A stretch of DNA of 60,280 nt. Origin: an endosymbiont of Lamellibrachia barhami. GTDB lineage: Bacteria > Pseudomonadota > Gammaproteobacteria > Chromatiales > Chromatiaceae. Below, piece after piece: positions 56,606 to 60,280 of this stretch. The stretch spans positions 1,466,246-1,526,525 of the forward strand of contig NZ_JAAVSH020000001.1 of assembly GCF_011947365.2 (NCBI RefSeq), given 5' to 3'. The translations under genes and the position numbers were made by a program. The notes below the pieces were generated by a model. The model was not told where the DNA came from. It did no database searches and saw nothing but the letters and a program-made list of their open reading frames with translations. The stretch's first letter is position 1. Each line of letters opens with the position of its first letter.

Positions 56606-57787
56606 TCATTGAAGGTGGTTTCTAACCCATTCAGGCAATTGTCTACCCGGCATTGGTTTTGCAATGAAGTAACCTTGAGCAACATCACATCCGAGGTCTG
56701 ACAGAAGATCCCATGTCTCCTGGTTCTCTATGCCTTCGGCAACCACCTTCATACCCAGTTCGTGTCCCAGCAGGATAGTCATCTTCACAATGGCCAGCGC
56801 CTCCTTGTCGGATGTGGCCCGCATGACGAAGGACTTATCGATCTTCATTTCGGAAAATGGGATGCGATGCAGTTGCTGCAGAGATGAATAACCCGTACCA
56901 AAATCATCGATTGAGAGTTTGATCCGCTTCATTCTCAGGCGGGTCAGAATGTCGAGGGATTTGATCAGCTCCTGCATGAGGGTGGTTTCAGTCACTTCAA
57001 GGGTGACCTGGTCAGATCCCAGGCCATATTGCCTGATCTTCACGTCAATCAATTCCGGTAGATTGAGGTCTTTGAAATTACAGGGCGCCATGTTGATGGC
57101 GACGCGTGTCTTCAGTCCCGCAGCCATCCACTCGCTGACCTGTTTGAATGCTTGCTGAAGCACCTCTGCCGAGAGCTTGTCCATCAATCCGAATTGTTCG
57201 GCCAGTGGGATGATGATATTCGGCATAAGCAGTCCGTGGGCCGGGTGGCGCCAGCGAATCAGGGCCTCCACGCCAACCAGTGAATTATCAGAAAAATTCA
57301 CTTGTGGTTGAAAATAGGGTTCAAGCTCGTCGTTGTTGATCGCCCGTTGCAGCTCCTGTTCAGAGGGAAACTCAAGAAGTTCGATTGCATCGTGTGGTCT
57401 GTTTTTAGGCGGGTAAACAATCGCGTTGAGCATATCCTCCAGTTCTCTGTAGCGAATCGGCTTGGTCAATGTACCGACTACGTGGAGGCCCTGTTCGGAG
57501 GCTAGTTTCTGTGCGGAGTGAAGTACGCCGATGTCATAGCCACTGATCAGAATGATAGAGGCAGTTGAAGCCCGCCCGGCCATAGTGCGCAGGAGTTCCA
57601 CTCCATCACGTCCGGGCATGATCAGGTCAAGTACGACCAGGTCAATGTCGTCCGAGAAGTACTCTTCGAAGCTGTCCGGGCGGTGAATGGCGATTGCTTC
57701 GTAGCCTAAATCCAGCGCGACATCACGCACAAACACACCGATTTCCGGTTCATCATCGATCACCAGCAATTTTCTCTTGTCAGCCAT
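56606..57787 (-). CDS. Response regulator with EAL c-di-GMP phosphodiesterase domain
   Basis: 393 residues. The receiver (1-125) has LLVIDDEPEIGVFV and the phospho-acceptor in LVVLDLIMPGRDG. The EAL domain (about 145-390) has LVGVEALIRWRHPAHGL, VTLEVTETTLMQEL, SIDDFGTGYSSLQQ, and VVAEGIENQETWDLL, with the metal-binding and catalytic residues all present. It should hydrolyse c-di-GMP when the receiver signals. It overlaps the upstream receiver gene by 8 bp. Confidence 0.95.
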   Translation of the reverse strand: MADKRKLLVIDDEPEIGVFVRDVALDLGYEAIAIHRPDSFEEYFSDDIDLVVLDLIMPGRDGVELLRTMAGRASTASIILISGYDIGVLHSAQKLASEQGLHVVGTLTKPIRYRELEDMLNAIVYPPKNRPHDAIELLEFPSEQELQRAINNDELEPYFQPQVNFSDNSLVGVEALIRWRHPAHGLLMPNIIIPLAEQFGLMDKLSAEVLQQAFKQVSEWMAAGLKTRVAINMAPCNFKDLNLPELIDVKIRQYGLGSDQVTLEVTETTLMQELIKSLDILTRLRMKRIKLSIDDFGTGYSSLQQLHRIPFSEMKIDKSFVMRATSDKEALAIVKMTILLGHELGMKVVAEGIENQETWDLLSDLGCDVAQGYFIAKPMPGRQLPEWVRNHLQ

Positions 57788-58172
57788 GACTTGTGTGGTC
57801 TATTGCTTTGCGCAACAGCGCCTCAACCTCCTCTAGGCGGAAAGGTTTGGTGAGTGTGCCCAGCAGATTCAGTCCGTGTGCCGTGGCGATCTGGCCGGCG
57901 CCTCTGAGCAGGGCCTTGTCGTAACCGCTGACCATAATGATGGCGGCTGTGCACCCCAGGTCGGCCAGTGTGTTGATCAACTCAAATCCATCGGTATCCG
58001 GCATGAACAGGTCGATCACGATTACATCATGGTGGGATTGGGTTTCTGCTTCCAGAAGTGCCTTTGCGCTGATTGATACTTCTGACTCAAAGCCAGTCAT
58101 CTCACCGACATCCGCGATCAGTGCGGCCATTTCCGGATCGTCATCAACGACAATCAGGCGTGGTTTACTCAC
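57780..58172 (-). CDS. Stand-alone receiver protein (CheY-like)
   Basis: 130 residues: a receiver domain only. LIVVDDDPEMAALIADVG, phospho-acceptor Asp in VIVIDLFMPDTDGF, the Thr/Ser in IIMVSGYDKALL and Lys in GTLTKPFRLEE. It is strikingly like the receiver of the next gene (shared SGYD and GTLTKP), so the two probably arose by duplication. It overlaps its upstream neighbour by 4 bp. It may relay or sink phosphate from the hybrid kinase. Confidence 0.92.
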   Translation of the reverse strand: MSKPRLIVVDDDPEMAALIADVGEMTGFESEVSISAKALLEAETQSHHDVIVIDLFMPDTDGFELINTLADLGCTAAIIMVSGYDKALLRGAGQIATAHGLNLLGTLTKPFRLEEVEALLRKAIDHTSHG

Positions 58173-60280
58173 GATTCTTCTCCATCCAGGATCTCTCGAA
58201 TTCGTTTCATCAGATCGTCTCTGCTATAGGGTTTTGTCAGGAGATTGGCGGCAACGTGCGCCTGAAAATTTCTGGCGGCCGCCTTTTTGGTGAAGCCTGA
58301 TGTGAACAATACCTTGAGGCCGGGGTTGAGTTCATTGGCCTGTTCCGCCAGCTCATAACCGTTCATTCCACCGGGCATCACCACATCGCTGAACAGCAGG
58401 TTGATATCGTCTCTGGATTTGAGGACCGCAAGGGCTTCCGCCCCCCTGGTCGCAGTATAGATTCTGTAACCTGCCTCTTCCAGGTAGTCCCTGGCCAGAT
58501 CCAGCAGGTCGTTTTCGTCATCGACCACCAGGATTGTCTCATGGCCTTGAGAGGGCAGGATTTCCTCAGGGCCTGTCTCTGGAGTTCGCTTCGCCTCTTC
58601 AATAGTACGGGGCAGATAGAGCCGGATGGTAGTGCTGACTCCGGCCTCCGAATAGGCTTTGACGTAACCGAAGGATCGCTGGGCAAATCCGTACACCATG
58701 CTCAGTCCCAGGCCGGTCCCTTTCTCTGGTGGTTTGGTGGTAAAGAAGGGGTCGAAGATTTGCTCCATGATCTCCACCGGGATGCCGCTGCCGGTATCGC
58801 TCACCGCCAATTGCAGATAGTCGCCGGGGGCAATGGTGGGATTCAGCTCGGTATAGGCCGCGTCCAGCTGCCTGTTGGCGGTCTCAATGGTGAGTTTTCC
58901 ACCCTGTGGCATGGCGTCCCGCGCGTTGAGGATCAGGTTCAGCAGGGCGTCCTCGAGATCGCCGGGGTCGATATGGGTCCGCCAGGGGGCATCGGTCAGC
59001 TGCAGTTCCACCTCCACCGCCGGGGTCACCGAGCGGGCAATCAGACTCTCCATGCCCCGTATCACCTGATTGACGTCGGTGGGACGCGTCTCCTGTGACT
59101 GCTTGCGGGAAAACCCCAGCAGTTGCCGTGTCAGGTCGGCGGCGCGCAGGGCGGCCTTTGATGCCGAGTCCACCCGCTTGAGGGATTTGTCGTTGTCTCC
59201 AACCAGGCGTTTGAGAAAGTCGAGGTTGCCGATAATGATGCCCAGCAGATTGTTGAAGTCGTGGGCGATGCCACCGGTGAGCTGACCGATGGCGTCCATC
59301 TTCTGGGCGCGGCGCAAGACTTGTTCAGCGGCTTTCTGGCCGGTCAGGTCAGTCACAAATGCGACTGCCGCCAAGGTTGTGCCTTTGTCTGTGTGCAAGG
59401 TGATAGCGTTGAAATAGACCGGGATGTTATGGCCGTCACGGTGGCGTAGCTCGACCTCATAGTTGCGTCTGCTGGTTGTGTCTATCCGTTCCATTTGTGT
59501 CAGGAAAATTTTCTGGTTCTCTTCATCGGCGAAATCCAGGGGGGATCTTCCTATCATTTCATCTGTCCGATAACCCAGCATCTCGCACAAGCGCTGATTC
59601 ACCTCCAGAGTCTGGTGGTCAGGTCCAATCAACCAAACGCCTTCAGGTGCACCTTCAAAGATAGTGCGGTAACGTTCTTCGCTGTTTTTCAGCGCCTCCT
59701 CAGCCAGCTTGCGCCCTGTAATATCCCGCACCACGGCGATGAGCTGTAGGCTGTCGGGTAACCTGCTGAGGCGGGCTTCGTACTGTCTGGGGCCTTGCGG
59801 CATTTCAAGGCAATATTCGTATGTGGCCAGCCCTCCCTGCGTGTTTACCTTGGCCAGATTCTCATCAAACTGGCTGGCGACTGCGGATGGAAGCACATCC
59901 TGCATGCATTTGCCGAGGAAGGTCTCAGGCGGTACGTATAGGGCAGATGTTTGTTGGGCGCGGTAGTCTCGTATGGTGCCGTCCCTGTCCATAAGGAAGA
60001 ACAGGTCCGGCAGGGCCTGGAATACGGAATTCAATACCAGTTCGCCCTTGCGCACCTTGGCTTCGGCCCGTTTGAGTTCGGTCAGGTCTACATCGATACT
60101 ATACATCTCCGGTTCATTATTTTTGTTCCGGAACATAACGTGGCTTGAAAAAACCTCTACCTGCGAACCATCAGCCCTGCGCAGGGTCAATTCTGAAGAG
60201 GGGATCTCTTTCTCCTCTTCCACCCAAGTGTCGATGGCCGAAATTACCTGTTCACGCATTTCGTCTGGAATAATGAGGTC
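58169..60280 (-). CDS. PAS-containing hybrid sensor histidine kinase (5' end outside window)
   Basis: At least 703 residues; the frame stays open to the window edge ([11 protein letters not shown] before the first visible Met), so the start is missing. Visible: the end of one PAS domain, two further PAS domains (about 80-190, 200-310 of the visible part; [20 protein letters not shown]), a HisKA with [11 protein letters not shown], and HATPase boxes [20 protein letters not shown] and [13 protein letters not shown] receiver with [12 protein letters not shown] forms the C-terminus. No membrane segment is seen in the visible part. It heads an overlapping operon with two response regulators, the last of which carries an EAL domain. 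Confidence 0.92.
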   Translation of the reverse strand, partial: DLIIPDEMREQVISAIDTWVEEEKEIPSSELTLRRADGSQVEVFSSHVMFRNKNNEPEMYSIDVDLTELKRAEAKVRKGELVLNSVFQALPDLFFLMDRDGTIRDYRAQQTSALYVPPETFLGKCMQDVLPSAVASQFDENLAKVNTQGGLATYEYCLEMPQGPRQYEARLSRLPDSLQLIAVVRDITGRKLAEEALKNSEERYRTIFEGAPEGVWLIGPDHQTLEVNQRLCEMLGYRTDEMIGRSPLDFADEENQKIFLTQMERIDTTSRRNYEVELRHRDGHNIPVYFNAITLHTDKGTTLAAVAFVTDLTGQKAAEQVLRRAQKMDAIGQLTGGIAHDFNNLLGIIIGNLDFLKRLVGDNDKSLKRVDSASKAALRAADLTRQLLGFSRKQSQETRPTDVNQVIRGMESLIARSVTPAVEVELQLTDAPWRTHIDPGDLEDALLNLILNARDAMPQGGKLTIETANRQLDAAYTELNPTIAPGDYLQLAVSDTGSGIPVEIMEQIFDPFFTTKPPEKGTGLGLSMVYGFAQRSFGYVKAYSEAGVSTTIRLYLPRTIEEAKRTPETGPEEILPSQGHETILVVDDENDLLDLARDYLEEAGYRIYTATRGAEALAVLKSRDDINLLFSDVVMPGGMNGYELAEQANELNPGLKVLFTSGFTKKAAARNFQAHVAANLLTKPYSRDDLMKRIREILDGEES

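Overview
The window reads as a chromosome segment of a Gram-negative gammaproteobacterium. Evidence: the gene order mraZ-rsmH-ftsL-ftsI-murE-mraY-murD-ftsW-murG-murC-murB-ftsQ-ftsA-ftsZ-lpxC, followed by a DUF721/DciA-like gene, an M23 peptidase, secA, argJ and a Nudix-ThiE fusion; a class A rnpB; LpxC (lipid A); and YgiQ. The genus cannot be fixed from sequence alone. A chemolithotroph or symbiont relative (Chromatiales-like) is a guess.

Bases 1-5400 are a decaying accessory region. It holds a transposase tail, an IS110-type 5' fragment fused to a glmS-like remnant, an exostosin-family gene, a gmd remnant, and a group of integron gene cassettes with no integrase. The cassettes have attC sites at 4299-4419 and 4720-4809, a broken attC at 3649, and an inverted attC-like site at 370-488. 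Cassette cargo is a DUF1778/GNAT toxin-antitoxin pair with a shortened toxin, a frameshifted GFA-family gene, a frameshifted VF530 gene and an intact cold-shock protein. Directly after the last attC come a 103-bp palindromic element and an orphan type I-F CRISPR array (3 repeats, 2 spacers, no cas genes).

Bases 5467-9622 hold ygiQ, an O-antigen ligase/polymerase-like gene whose 3' end is tandemly duplicated, and rnpB. Bases 9789-26483 are the division and cell-wall (dcw) cluster. Its promoter carries MraZ-type GTGGG boxes and it ends in a terminator after lpxC. murF and ddl are absent from their usual places, and an unexplained ~190 bp lies between murC and murB.

Bases 26484-30493 carry an AT-rich insertion encoding a secreted zinc-protease/NHL-propeller/PPC/PKD protein. 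Conserved genes then resume (DciA-like, M23 peptidase, secA, argJ, Nudix-ThiE), followed by a PilZ gene. Next comes an RpfC-like hybrid kinase in an operon with an unusual HD + CBS-like + HEPN-like protein. Bases 41500-44800 hold an ATP-grasp enzyme, a phosphoesterase and a CelD-like acetyltransferase.

Bases 45200-52600 are again rearranged. There is a DUF47/PiT phosphate-transport pair with a premature stop and a truncated permease, an ISL3-type transposon, an FmdE-like gene, a diguanylate cyclase truncated beside a perfect 23-bp inverted repeat, and a methyltransferase gene split by an internally deleted IS630-type element. The end of the window has a monoheme cytochrome-like protein, two cation/proton antiporters (CPA2 and NhaA), and a minus-strand signalling operon (PAS hybrid kinase, receiver, receiver-EAL) that runs off the right edge.
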